A DNA stretch of 64,000 bases from Aquamicrobium sp. LC103. GTDB lineage: Bacteria; Pseudomonadota; Alphaproteobacteria; Rhizobiales; Rhizobiaceae. Each line of letters starts with the position of its first letter. Within the stretch, counting starts at the first letter, position 1. The stretch covers positions 1 through 64,000 of the forward strand of contig NZ_LBCQ02000006.1 in assembly GCF_001014615.2 (NCBI RefSeq), in the 5' to 3' direction. This document shows positions 1-7,663 of the stretch, in pieces. The notes beneath the pieces are model-generated. The model was not told the DNA's origin and did no database searches. It saw nothing but the letters and a program-made list of their open reading frames with translations. Position numbers and translations under genes: made by a program.

Positions 1-16
1 CATTGGCGGGCTTTTT

Positions 17-658
17 TCATGCCAGGAAAGGGTTGGAGCGGCGCTCGTCGCCGAAACGTCCGCCCGGCCCGTGGCCGCAGATGAAGCCGATATCGTCGCC
101 GAGCGGCAGCAGCTTCTCCTTGATGGAGCGGATCAGTGCGGCGTGGTCGCCGCCGGGAAGATCGGTGCGTCCGACCGAACCGTGGAACAGCACGTCGCCG
201 ACATGGGCGAACTTGGCCGCCCGGTTGTAGAAGACGACATGGCCGGGCGCGTGGCCGGGGCAATGCAGCACCTCGAATTCATGGCCGGAGAAGGAAACCT
301 TCTCCCCTTCGGTGAGGTAGCGGTCCGGCGTGCAGTTGCGCACCGGATCCGTGAGGCCGAACTTGCGGCCCTGATTGGCGAGATTCGCCAGCAGCGGCGC
401 GTCGTCCTCATGGGGACCGACAATGTCCACCCCGAGCGCGTCCTTGAGCTCCATCGCCCCGCCGGCATGGTCGATATGGCCGTGAGTGATCCAGATCTGC
501 GAGATCGTCAGGCCGTTGTCCCTGATCGCCGCGAGGATGCGGTCGACCTCGCCGCCCGGATCGACGACGACGCCGACCTTTTCGGCCTCGTCGAACAGGA
601 TCGTGCAATTCTGCTGGAACGGGGTGACGGGTATGATGCCGGCCCTGAGCTCACCCAT
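17..658 (-). CDS. MBL-fold metallo-hydrolase (glyoxalase II-like)
   Basis: The protein has 213 residues and belongs to the metallo-beta-lactamase fold hydrolases, close to small glyoxalase II-like thioesterases. The zinc motif THGHIDH is present, followed by a histidine in CPGHAPGH, the bridging aspartate in VGDVLF and the C-terminal CGHGPGG. All expected metal ligands are therefore visible. The ATG start is preceded by a strong AAAGGAG ribosome binding site. It is probably cytosolic and may hydrolyse a thioester such as S-lactoylglutathione, but the substrate cannot be read from sequence. It lacks the long C-terminal domain of true GloB. Family assignment is firm, substrate open. Confidence 0.9.
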   Translation of the reverse strand: MGELRAGIIPVTPFQQNCTILFDEAEKVGVVVDPGGEVDRILAAIRDNGLTISQIWITHGHIDHAGGAMELKDALGVDIVGPHEDDAPLLANLANQGRKFGLTDPVRNCTPDRYLTEGEKVSFSGHEFEVLHCPGHAPGHVVFYNRAAKFAHVGDVLFHGSVGRTDLPGGDHAALIRSIKEKLLPLGDDIGFICGHGPGGRFGDERRSNPFLA

Positions 659-725
659 GCTGGTCTCCTTTCGTGCTCATACCCGCGACATAGGCGGCAT
701 CTGGCGCCGCGTCCACACAAACAAC

Positions 726-756
726 AAAAAACGGGCGGCCCGGGAGAGGCCGCCCG
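726..756 (-). terminator. Rho-independent terminator of the glycine-rich small gene
   Basis: A 9-bp stem (CGGGCGGCC at 732-740 with GGCCGCCCG at 748-756) encloses a 7-base loop. Read on the minus strand it is followed by a run of T (A-tract 726-731 on the plus strand). It lies about 20 bases beyond the stop of the small gene at 775-1050. Confidence 0.8.
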
Positions 757-774
757 CGAGGATTTGATCCGGGC

Positions 775-1050
775 TCAACGCTTGTTCATCGCGCCCATGA
801 TCGCGCCGATGATGGCGGTGAGGATACCACCACCGGCGACGCCGCCGATCGCGTCGCCCAGCAATCCGCCGAGCGCACCGCCACCGCCGGCAAGATTGTC
901 CAGCAGCATGCCGCCGCCGACACCGCCTACCGCACCTGAAATGATTTTCACCACCTGGTTCATCGCGACCTGTTTGAAGGCCGCGCCGACCGCTCCACCA
1001 CCAACAACGCCGGCAATCACCTGAACAATGATCGGAAGAAGCGCTTCCAT
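775..1050 (-). CDS. Small glycine-rich hydrophobic protein
   Basis: This 91-residue protein is made almost entirely of Gly, Ala, Ile, Val and Leu, with repeated GG/GGG steps (AGVVGGGAV, GGVGGGM, AGGGG, GGVAGGG) between hydrophobic stretches. The pattern suggests two or three short membrane-spanning or glycine-zipper segments. A GAGGG ribosome binding site precedes the ATG and a clear terminator follows, so it is a real single-gene transcript. I do not recognise a named family. Glycine-zipper proteins of this kind are often envelope associated, which is an inference. Nothing nearby indicates its function. Confidence 0.7.
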   Translation of the reverse strand: MEALLPIIVQVIAGVVGGGAVGAAFKQVAMNQVVKIISGAVGGVGGGMLLDNLAGGGGALGGLLGDAIGGVAGGGILTAIIGAIMGAMNKR

Positions 1051-1150
1051 GTGACGTTTTCCCTCTCTAAACCGGCTGGGATTCGGCCGGCGCGTCAGTG
1101 GAAGCCCGAATTATACCAAAGTCAAATGCCGTATGCCGGCAAGACAAAAG

Positions 1151-1174
1151 AAAAAGCGGCCCCGAAGAGCCGCT
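1151..1174 (-). terminator. Rho-independent terminator of ilvE
   Basis: AGCGGC (1155-1160) pairs with GCCGCT (1169-1174) around an 8-base loop. On the minus strand the stem is followed by a T-tract (AAAAA at 1151-1155 on the plus strand). It lies about 33 bases past the ilvE stop. Confidence 0.75.
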
Positions 1175-1206
1175 CGTCCTTGGTTTCGATACTGACGGCA
1201 GCCTCT

Positions 1207-2100
1207 TTACTCGGCCGCGACCGCCTTCTTCGGCTGAACTTCGTTCATGTAGTCATTCATCAGCAGACGGGTAATTTCGCCGACCTGGAAACGGTACTGG
1301 CCGATTTCGGAAACCGGCGTGACTTCGGCCGCGGTTCCGCAAAGGAAGCACTGCTCGAAACCTTCCATTTCCTCCGGCATGATCGCGCGCTCGACGACCT
1401 CGATGCCGCGCGCCTTGGCGAGACCGATCACCGTGCGCCGCGTGATGCCGTCGAGGAAGCAGTCGGGCTTGGGCGTGTGGATCTTGCCGTCCTTGACGAA
1501 GAAGATGTTGGCGCCGGTCGCCTCGGCCACCTGACCACGCCAGTCGAGCATCATGGCATCGGCATAGCCCTTGTCTTCCGCCGCGTGCTTGGAAAGCGTG
1601 CAGATCATGTAGAGACCGGCGGCCTTCGACTTCGACGGCGCGGTGCGTGGATCGGGGCGGCGATATTCGGCGATGTCGAGACGGATGCCCTTGAGCCGCT
1701 GCTCCGGATCGAAATAGCTCGGCCATTGCCAGATCGCGATCGCGCAATTGATGCGGTTGTGCTGGGCCGACACGCCCATCATCTCCGAGCCGCGCCAGGC
1801 GATCGGACGGACATAGGCGTCCTGGAAGCCCTGCATGCGCAGGAGCTGGCGGCAGGCGTCGTCGATCTCGGCGACGGAATAAGGTATCTTGAAGCTGAGG
1901 ATTCGCGCGGATTCGTGCAGGCGTTCGGTATGCTCGGTCAGCTTGAAGATTTCGCCGCCATAGGCACGCTCGCCTTCAAACACGGCGCTTGCATAGTGCA
2001 GGCCATGGGTAAGTACGTGAATCTTGGCTTCCGACCATTTGACGAATTCGCCATTCATCCAGATATGACCATCCAACTGGTCGAAAGGAACGGATGCCAT
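1207..2100 (-). CDS. ilvE: Branched-chain amino acid aminotransferase
   Basis: This class IV PLP-dependent aminotransferase of 297 residues catalyses the reversible last step of leucine, isoleucine and valine synthesis, with glutamate as amino donor. The PLP lysine lies in the SKAAGLY motif. The EATGANIF and DGITRRTV segments are the cofactor-binding signatures of the family, and GELVW-type substrate loops are replaced by the usual rhizobial versions. A GGGAG ribosome binding site precedes the ATG. The gene has its own terminator and a sigma70-like promoter about 170 bases upstream, giving a long 5' leader. It diverges from petP. Assignment is secure. Confidence 0.95.
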   Translation of the reverse strand: MASVPFDQLDGHIWMNGEFVKWSEAKIHVLTHGLHYASAVFEGERAYGGEIFKLTEHTERLHESARILSFKIPYSVAEIDDACRQLLRMQGFQDAYVRPIAWRGSEMMGVSAQHNRINCAIAIWQWPSYFDPEQRLKGIRLDIAEYRRPDPRTAPSKSKAAGLYMICTLSKHAAEDKGYADAMMLDWRGQVAEATGANIFFVKDGKIHTPKPDCFLDGITRRTVIGLAKARGIEVVERAIMPEEMEGFEQCFLCGTAAEVTPVSEIGQYRFQVGEITRLLMNDYMNEVQPKKAVAAE

Positions 2101-2270
2101 CGATATATCTCCCTAGGCATAGGTTTTTTGTTGGGCGCTCTACGCGCGCATTTGCTCCTCGGCGCAGGCGTAGCCAAACCTACGTCAAATGCGAGTTCCA
2201 ATGAAGGAAGTTCCGGAAAATTCCGCCCAAACTTGCCTTTTCGTTCGCATTACGCCGAAAAGATTGGCAA

Positions 2271-2299
2271 AAATTACCACCACGTGCCATTTATGTCAA
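2271..2299 (-). promoter_or_regulatory. Sigma70-type promoter candidate for ilvE
   Basis: On the minus strand a perfect TTGACA (2299-2294) is separated by 17 bases from TAATTT (2276-2271). Transcription would start near 2263 and leave a leader of about 165 bases before ilvE. The -35 box is covered by the inverted repeat at 2290-2314. Confidence 0.5.
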
Positions 2300-2314
2300 C
2301 AAGGCTGACGTAAA
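2290..2314. promoter_or_regulatory. Inverted repeat, candidate PetP/MarR operator
   Basis: TTTATGTCA, seven bases, then TGACGTAAA form a 9-bp inverted repeat with one mismatch. It lies between ilvE and the MarR-family gene, over the ilvE -35 box and 27 bases upstream of the petP start. A further half-site, TACGTCAAA, lies at 2181-2189. The position fits an autoregulatory MarR operator, but the binding protein is inferred. Confidence 0.4.
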
Positions 2315-2340
2315 TTTGGACAATAAGTGAGAACCGACTT

Positions 2341-2910
2341 TTGACGACAGAGCGCAAGTCCCCCGTCGACATGCCCATCAGATCGCCGCTGAACGGCGAG
2401 GAAGGGATCGATTTCACCATCATAGAGCTGCTCTTCTTCGCCTATCGGGACTTCACCTCCGATCCGGACCAGATCCTTGCCGAATACGGCTTCGGACGCG
2501 CGCACCACCGCGTCGTCCACTTCGTCAACCGCCGACCCGGACTGACGGTCGCGGAACTGCTCGACGTTCTGAAGATCACCAAGCAGAGCCTGGCGCGTGT
2601 CCTCAAGCAGCTCATAGACACGGGCCATATCATCCAGGTCCAGGGTCCGCGCGACCGCAGGCAGCGCGAGCTCTACCCCACCGCCAAGGGACGCGCGCTC
2701 CTGATGGAGCTGGCAGCGCCACAGTCCCGCCGCATCGCTGATGCACTGGCGGAAGCAGCGACTGTCGACCGTGCCGCGATCGAAAGGTTCCTCAAGGCGA
2801 TGGTGGATCCGGAACTGCGCGAGCAGATCGACAGGCGCTCGAAAGACGAGTTGACATCGAAGGATGAACCTCTCGACTATCGGCAAAGTGGAAAGCGCGA
2901 GGCCGGCTGA
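2341..2910 (+). CDS. petP: MarR-family transcriptional regulator, PetP type
   Basis: The protein has 189 residues and a winged-helix MarR domain at about residues 40-150: the recognition helix region is AELLDVLKITKQSLARVLKQL and the wing contains GPRDRRQRELYPT. The opening ELLFFAYRDF and GFGRAHHRVVHFV are typical of the PetP group that precedes the response regulator PetR in alphaproteobacteria. A TTG start is used here; an in-frame ATG at 2371 is an alternative. petR follows after 28 bases, so the two are probably cotranscribed. In Rhodobacter capsulatus petPR sits next to petABC; here petABC is about 29 kb away. The symbol is based on family and neighbour. Confidence 0.8.
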   Translation: MTTERKSPVDMPIRSPLNGEEGIDFTIIELLFFAYRDFTSDPDQILAEYGFGRAHHRVVHFVNRRPGLTVAELLDVLKITKQSLARVLKQLIDTGHIIQVQGPRDRRQRELYPTAKGRALLMELAAPQSRRIADALAEAATVDRAAIERFLKAMVDPELREQIDRRSKDELTSKDEPLDYRQSGKREAG

Positions 2911-2938
2911 CCTCAAGCCTTGAAAGCAAGGAGCACAC

Positions 2939-3643
2939 ATGGTGCAGGAAACGGTACCCCCGAGCGACGACGCGCCGCATCTTCTGGTCGTCGACGACGA
3001 TACCCGCATCAGGAACCTCCTCAAGCAGTTCCTGGCCGAGAACGGCTATCGGATCACGGTGGCCGGCAACGCGGACGAGGCGCGGCGCAAGCTGGCGGGA
3101 CTGGATTTCGACCTGATCATCCTCGACGTGATGATGCCTGGCGAAACCGGCGTGCAACTGACGAAGTCGCTGCGCACGGAAAAGGACGTCCCGATCCTGA
3201 TGCTTACGGCGCTTTCGGAGACAGACAACCGAATCTCCGGCCTGGAAGCGGGCGCCGACGACTATCTCCCGAAGCCGTTCGATCCGCGCGAGCTCATCCT
3301 GCGGGTCAACAATATCCTGAAGCGCGGTGGCCCGCAGCCGACGCCGAAGGTTGAGCAGATCGTCTTCGGGCCCTATACTTTCCAGATCGCCAGGCGGGAA
3401 CTGAAGAAGGGCGGCGAGATTCTGAAACTGACCGACCGCGAGCAGGAAATCCTCGCAATGTTCGCCGAGCGCGCGGGCGACACGATCCCGCGACACGAGC
3501 TGGTGGGCACGGATTCCGAGGTCGGCGAACGCACGATCGACGTGCAGATCAACAGGCTCCGCCGCAAGATCGAGCGCGACCCGTCGAATCCTGTCTGGCT
3601 GCAGACGGTGCGCGGAGTTGGATACAGGCTGAGCGTGGAATAG
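2939..3643 (+). CDS. petR: OmpR-family response regulator, PetR type
   Basis: This 234-residue two-component response regulator has a receiver domain at residues 14-130 with an acidic pocket (VVDDD), phosphoacceptor Asp63 in LILDVMMPG and conserved Lys112 in LPKPFD. A C-terminal OmpR/PhoB winged-helix DNA-binding domain follows, ending in VWLQTVRGVGYRL. An AAGGAG ribosome binding site precedes the ATG. It lies between the MarR gene petP and a sensor kinase, which is the presumed partner. In Rhodobacter the orthologous regulator is needed for cytochrome synthesis; whether it controls petABC here is an inference. Confidence 0.88.
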   Translation: MVQETVPPSDDAPHLLVVDDDTRIRNLLKQFLAENGYRITVAGNADEARRKLAGLDFDLIILDVMMPGETGVQLTKSLRTEKDVPILMLTALSETDNRISGLEAGADDYLPKPFDPRELILRVNNILKRGGPQPTPKVEQIVFGPYTFQIARRELKKGGEILKLTDREQEILAMFAERAGDTIPRHELVGTDSEVGERTIDVQINRLRRKIERDPSNPVWLQTVRGVGYRLSVE

Positions 3644-3695
3644 ATTGTCGCCATGAATGGGCGGCTTTCCCGCCATCACGTTCGGGAAAGGGTTT

Positions 3696-5105
3696 ATGGC
3701 GACTTCCGACCTATCGGCGGCCGACGAGACAGATGAAAAGGCGAAGCTGATCCGCAACCAGACGGTGCCGCGCGGCGGAACGGGCTTGTTCCGCATGATC
3801 GCCCGCTACATGCCGAAGCGGCTCTACGCGCGCACGCTCATCATTCTGATCGCGCCGATGCTGCTCCTGCAGTCGGTCATCGCCTTCGTCTTCATGGAAC
3901 GGCACTGGCAGACGGTGACGCTCAGGCTCTCGACCGCGGTGACGCGCGACATCGCGGCGATCATCGACATGATCGAGACCTATCCGTCGGACGACAACTA
4001 CGCCAACGTCATCCGTATCGCGCAGGAGCGGCTGGGGCTCAAGATCGACATATTGCCGCCCGACCCCTTGCCCCCGCCGGGGCCGAAGCCGTTCTTCTCG
4101 ATCCTCGACGAGTTTCTCGGGCAGCAGATCACGCGCCAGATCAACCGGCCGTTCTGGCTCGACACGGTCGGCAATTCCAACATCGTCGAAATCCGCATCC
4201 AGCTCGAGGGCAAGGTGCTGCGCGTCTTTGCGCGCCGCAGCCAGACCTACGCCTCCAACACCCATATCTTCCTGTTGTGGATGGTGGGCACGTCGCTGGT
4301 GCTGATCGCGATCGCGGTCGCCTTCCTGCGCAACCAGATCCGCCCGATCCTGCAGCTCGCCGAGGCGGCCGAAAGCTTCGGCAAGGGTCGGCCGATGCCC
4401 GCCGATTTCCGTCCGCGCGGCGCCGACGAGGTTCGGCGCGCCGGCGTCGCCTTCATCCAGATGCGCGAGCGCATCGAGCGCCAGATCGAGCAGCGCACGG
4501 CGATGCTGACCGGCGTCAGCCACGATCTGCGTACCATATTGACGCGCTTCAAGCTCCAGCTCGCGCTGGGCGGCTCGAAGATGGATCGCGAGGCGCTCGA
4601 CCAGGACATCGACGACATGCAGTCGATGCTGGAAGGCTACCTTGCCTTCGCCCGCGGCGAATCCGGCGAGGATGCCGGCGATTTCGACCTGCAGGTCTAT
4701 TTCGACAAGCTGACGGAGGAGGCGAAGCTGCGCAGGCGCAAGCTGACGGCGACGCTGACCGGAAACCCGGAAATCCTGGTGCGGCCGAACGCCTTCTCGC
4801 GCCTTCTCGCCAACGTCATCGGCAATGCCTTCCGCTACGCGAAGAGCGTCGAGGTGACGGCGACACACGCGCGCGGCTCGCTGCTGATCATCGTCGACGA
4901 CGACGGGCCGGGCATCCCGGCCGAGAGCAGGGAGGACGTCTTCAAGCCTTTCGTGCGGCTCGACGGCGCGCGCAACCAGGACGCCAGCGGCACTGGGCTC
5001 GGTCTTTCCATCGCCCGCGACATCGCCCGCAGCCATGGCGGCGACATTTCGCTGGAGGACAGCCCGCTCGGCGGCCTGCGCGCCGTGATCCGCGTGCCCG
5101 CCTGA
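3696..5105 (+). CDS. Sensor histidine kinase, EnvZ-like
   Basis: The protein has 469 residues from the chosen start. TM helix 1 lies at about residues 44-65 (TLIILIAPMLLLQS), a periplasmic sensor region follows, and TM helix 2 is at about 188-210 (FLLWMVGTSLVLIAIAVAF). Then come a HAMP linker and a HisKA domain with phosphoacceptor His276 in GVSHDLRTIL. The ATPase domain carries the N box (NVIGNAFRY), G1 (DDDGPGIP) and G2 (GTGLGLSIA). An upstream ATG at 3657 would add 13 residues but lacks a ribosome binding site, whereas GGGAAAGGG precedes 3696. It follows petR by 52 bases and is its likely cognate kinase. Confidence 0.88.
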   Translation: MATSDLSAADETDEKAKLIRNQTVPRGGTGLFRMIARYMPKRLYARTLIILIAPMLLLQSVIAFVFMERHWQTVTLRLSTAVTRDIAAIIDMIETYPSDDNYANVIRIAQERLGLKIDILPPDPLPPPGPKPFFSILDEFLGQQITRQINRPFWLDTVGNSNIVEIRIQLEGKVLRVFARRSQTYASNTHIFLLWMVGTSLVLIAIAVAFLRNQIRPILQLAEAAESFGKGRPMPADFRPRGADEVRRAGVAFIQMRERIERQIEQRTAMLTGVSHDLRTILTRFKLQLALGGSKMDREALDQDIDDMQSMLEGYLAFARGESGEDAGDFDLQVYFDKLTEEAKLRRRKLTATLTGNPEILVRPNAFSRLLANVIGNAFRYAKSVEVTATHARGSLLIIVDDDGPGIPAESREDVFKPFVRLDGARNQDASGTGLGLSIARDIARSHGGDISLEDSPLGGLRAVIRVPA

Positions 5106-5199
5106 CATCACGCGCGGCGCGGACCTGGTCCAACGGTTCCGGCTTGCCGGCCCTCGCCTTCTGCCGATAGCCTGCCTGAAAAAAACCAGTGGAGGCGGC

Positions 5200-6516
5200 G
5201 TGACACATCTGGCTAAACGGGACTGGGTTCCCGCTCGGTGCGAAGCTTACATTCAGGAAATCGCGGCCGGCACTGCCGTCGACGCGGACGAGGTCGAGCG
5301 GCACATCCTCGAACTCGTCGACGAAAACCAGCGCATCCACGAGAGCGACTGCATCAATCTCAACCCCGCGACCAATGTGATGAACCCCAAGGCGGAAGCG
5401 CTCCTGGCCAGGGGCCTGGGCTCCCGGCCGTCGCTCGGCTATCCCGGCGACAAATACGAGATGGGCCTGGAGGCGATCGAGAAGATCGAGGTGATCGCCG
5501 CCGAGCTGGCCGCGGAGGTGTTCGAGGCGAAATATGCCGAGATCAGGGTCGGCTCAGGCGCGCTCGCCAATCTCTACGCCTTCATGGCGACCGCCAGGCC
5601 CGGCGACGCGATCATCGCGCCACCGGCCGAGGTCGGCGGGCACGTGACCCACCACAAGGCCGGCGCGGCCGGCCTCTACGGGCTCGACATCCACCCTGCC
5701 CCGGTGAATCGCGACGGCTACACCGTCGATCTCCCCGCGCTCGGCGAGCTCGCGCGCAGGACCAAGCCGAAGCTGATCACCATCGGCGGCAGCCTCAACC
5801 TCTTCCAGCATCCGGTGCGCGAAATACGCGCGGTCGCAGACGAGGTCGGCGCCCACGTGCTCTTCGACGCGGCGCACCAATGCGGGATGATCGCGGGCAA
5901 GGCGTGGAAGAACCCGCTGGCCGAAGGCGCGCATCTGATGACGATGAGCACCTACAAGAGCCTCGGCGGACCTGCGGGCGGGCTGATCGTGACCAACGAC
6001 GCTGAGCTGGCCGAGAGGCTGGACGCCATCGCCTTTCCCGGCATGACGGCGAATTTCGACGCGGCGAAGTCGGCCGCCCTCGCAATCACCATGCTCGACT
6101 GGCGCGAACATGGCCAAGCCTATGCCGGGGCGATGGCGGATACGGCGGCGGCGCTCGCCGAAGCACTCGCGGCACGCGGCGCGCCGGTGTTCAGGACCTC
6201 GCGAGGCGCGACGACCTCGCACCAGTTCGCGATCGAAGCCGCGCGCTATGGCGGCGGACAGGCAGCGTCGAAGACGCTGCGGCGCGCCAACATCCTCGCC
6301 TGCGGCATCGGCCTGCCGATCGATCCCGTGGAAGGTGATCTGAACGGATTGCGGATCGGCACGCCGGAGATCGTCCGCTGGGGCATGACGAAGGAAGACA
6401 TGCCGGAACTGGCCGAACTGGTCATACGCGGACTGGAGACGAACGACCCCGCGGCCGTGGCGAAGGACGTCAGCGCCATGCGCCGGAGATTCGCCACGCT
6501 CGCATTCGTGCGCTGA
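5200..6516 (+). CDS. Serine hydroxymethyltransferase-like PLP enzyme (divergent paralog)
   Basis: This 438-residue fold-type I PLP enzyme is related to GlyA. PLP-binding landmarks are kept: Asp223 and His226 in DAAHQCG, the Schiff-base Lys253 in STYKSLGGPAGG, GGHVTHH and GYPGDKYE. The block that in true SHMT reads ASENI, with the catalytic glutamate needed for tetrahydrofolate-dependent transfer, reads LNPATNV here, so that glutamate is absent. It is therefore unlikely to be the housekeeping SHMT. A folate-independent aldolase or related role is inferred. Translation starts at GTG behind GGAGG. It converges on the FAH-family gene and adjoins an ABC importer locus. Confidence 0.75.
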   Translation: MTHLAKRDWVPARCEAYIQEIAAGTAVDADEVERHILELVDENQRIHESDCINLNPATNVMNPKAEALLARGLGSRPSLGYPGDKYEMGLEAIEKIEVIAAELAAEVFEAKYAEIRVGSGALANLYAFMATARPGDAIIAPPAEVGGHVTHHKAGAAGLYGLDIHPAPVNRDGYTVDLPALGELARRTKPKLITIGGSLNLFQHPVREIRAVADEVGAHVLFDAAHQCGMIAGKAWKNPLAEGAHLMTMSTYKSLGGPAGGLIVTNDAELAERLDAIAFPGMTANFDAAKSAALAITMLDWREHGQAYAGAMADTAAALAEALAARGAPVFRTSRGATTSHQFAIEAARYGGGQAASKTLRRANILACGIGLPIDPVEGDLNGLRIGTPEIVRWGMTKEDMPELAELVIRGLETNDPAAVAKDVSAMRRRFATLAFVR

Positions 6517-6590
6517 GCATCTAGCTCGTTGTGCAAAGGGTCGGAGGGTGCGTTTCTCCGGCACAAAGGGTCCGCTTCCTCCGGAATATT

Positions 6591-7286
6591 CTAGGCCGGA
6601 CGCGGGCCGATCTTCACCGTGAGAGGCTCCAGCCCGTCGATCCTGCCAACCAGCACGTCGCCCGGCTGGACCGGTCCGACCCCGTGCGGCGTTCCGGTGA
6701 GGATGATGTCGCCGGCCTTCAATTCGAAATAGGTGGAGAGCGTGGCGATGATCTCGGGAACCTTCCAGATCAGGAGGTCGATGTCGGAATCCTGCCGCGT
6801 CTCGCCGTTGACCGTGAGGCTGATGCGGCCGCTGGAAATGTGGCCGACCTTCTCGACCGGCGAAAGCGGTCCGCAAGGGCAGGACTGGTCGAAGGACTTC
6901 GCGATCTCCCACGGCTTGCCGTCGCCCTGGATGTCGCGGCGCGTCATGTCGAGCCCGACGCCGTAGCCGTAGACGTGGTCGAGCGCCCGCGCCTCGGAAA
7001 TGTTGTACCCGCCGGATTTCAGCGCCACGACCAGCTCCATCTCGTGATGGAAGTTCTCGGTTATGGTCGCGTAGGGAACCGTGGCGTTGTCGCCGACGAT
7101 CGCGTCGGCCGGCTTCTGGAAGAAGATCGGCGGATCGCGCTCCTCGTTGCCGCCCATCTCGCGGACATGCGCGACATAGTTGCGGCCGACGCAATAGATG
7201 CGGCGCACCGGAAATCGATCGTCCTGCCCCGCCACCGCGAGGCTCGGCTGTTCCGGCGCCTCGATCACATACTGACTGCTGGCCAT
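6591..7286 (-). CDS. Fumarylacetoacetate hydrolase family protein (fumarylpyruvate hydrolase-like)
   Basis: The protein has 231 residues, the size of single-domain FAH-family enzymes that hydrolyse C-C bonds in acylpyruvates. The core motifs CVGRNYVAHVREMG, FFQKPADAIV and FHHEMELVVAL supply the HxxExE metal-binding glutamates, GLDMTRRD the metal aspartate, and LTGTPHGVGP the C-terminal signature. The ATG at 7286 was chosen because GAGGAGGGG lies directly upstream. The gene faces away from the NMT1-type importer across a 377-base control region and probably shares its regulation. The CVGRNY/FFQK motifs suggest fumarylpyruvate-type substrates, but this is not proven. Confidence 0.85.
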   Translation of the reverse strand: MASSQYVIEAPEQPSLAVAGQDDRFPVRRIYCVGRNYVAHVREMGGNEERDPPIFFQKPADAIVGDNATVPYATITENFHHEMELVVALKSGGYNISEARALDHVYGYGVGLDMTRRDIQGDGKPWEIAKSFDQSCPCGPLSPVEKVGHISSGRISLTVNGETRQDSDIDLLIWKVPEIIATLSTYFELKAGDIILTGTPHGVGPVQPGDVLVGRIDGLEPLTVKIGPRPA

Positions 7287-7428
7287 GTCTCCCCTCCTCA
7301 ATTGCGGACACGCTGAGGAAGGAACGTAAGCACATAAAGATTGGTCATGCACGAAAAAATCTACGATCTTTCAAGTTCAGCCATTACATCTATTTATTAT
7401 TGCAATGCACAACCCTTTCCGTAACGCC

Positions 7429-7447
7429 CGACACAAGAATTGTGTCG
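7429..7447. promoter_or_regulatory. Perfect inverted repeat, candidate operator
   Basis: CGACACAA, three bases (GAA), TTGTGTCG form a perfect 8-bp inverted repeat in the 7287-7663 intergenic region between the FAH-family gene and the importer. The GntR/FCD regulator at 10381 is the obvious candidate ligand, which is inference. The rest of this 377-base region is AT-rich and holds the promoter and second palindrome listed below but no convincing ORF. Confidence 0.4.
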
Positions 7448-7459
7448 CAGGTGAAATGC

Positions 7460-7477
7460 GATACAATGCATTGTTTC
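7460..7477. promoter_or_regulatory. Palindrome ACAATGCATTGT, candidate GntR/FCD operator
   Basis: A 12-bp perfect palindrome (7463-7474) sits in an 18-bp imperfect one, with a single mismatched pair. ATTGT half-sites around a short spacer resemble operators of FCD-type GntR regulators. The site lies about 110 bases upstream of the -35 box of the importer promoter. Confidence 0.4.
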
Positions 7478-7586
7478 CATGTGGGTTTTTGAAGATTATG
7501 GGAGAGTGTTCCGGCACCCCCTCTTCCTCCCTGAGACTCTTCTTGCGCCGCACAAATCTATTCTGCTGCGCACAAGAAATAGGTTT

Positions 7587-7614
7587 TTGACAGGGTAAGG
7601 CAAAAATGTAGATT
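7587..7614 (+). promoter_or_regulatory. Sigma70-type promoter of the ABC importer operon
   Basis: A perfect TTGACA (7587-7592) is followed after 16 bases by TAGATT (7609-7614). The predicted start near 7621 leaves about 43 bases before the substrate-binding protein gene. Two near-repeats with a CGCACAA core flank an AT-rich stretch just upstream (7547-7583). Confidence 0.55.
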
Positions 7615-7663
7615 ATATCTTCGGTTGGCGCGGAACGCCGGCCGAACCACGGGAGGAAGTCAG

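Noticed and set aside
71-1024. Long plus-strand frame (317 codons) over the MBL gene and the glycine-rich gene.
   Set aside because: It is antisense to two genes with clear motifs and ribosome binding sites and ends in low-complexity Pro/Ala sequence; a GC-rich shadow frame.
2101-2270. A leader peptide in the long ilvE 5' region, analogous to the leuA leader.
   Set aside because: The only short ORF there (21 codons from the ATG at about 2250) has no excess of Leu, Ile or Val codons and no competing hairpins were seen.
7500-7640. TPP riboswitch upstream of the NMT1-type binding protein (a CTGAGA occurs near 7532).
   Set aside because: Only this hexamer matches; the conserved ACCTGATCTGG-like second half and stem pattern of the THI element are missing, and the ligand of the importer is not shown to be thiamine related.
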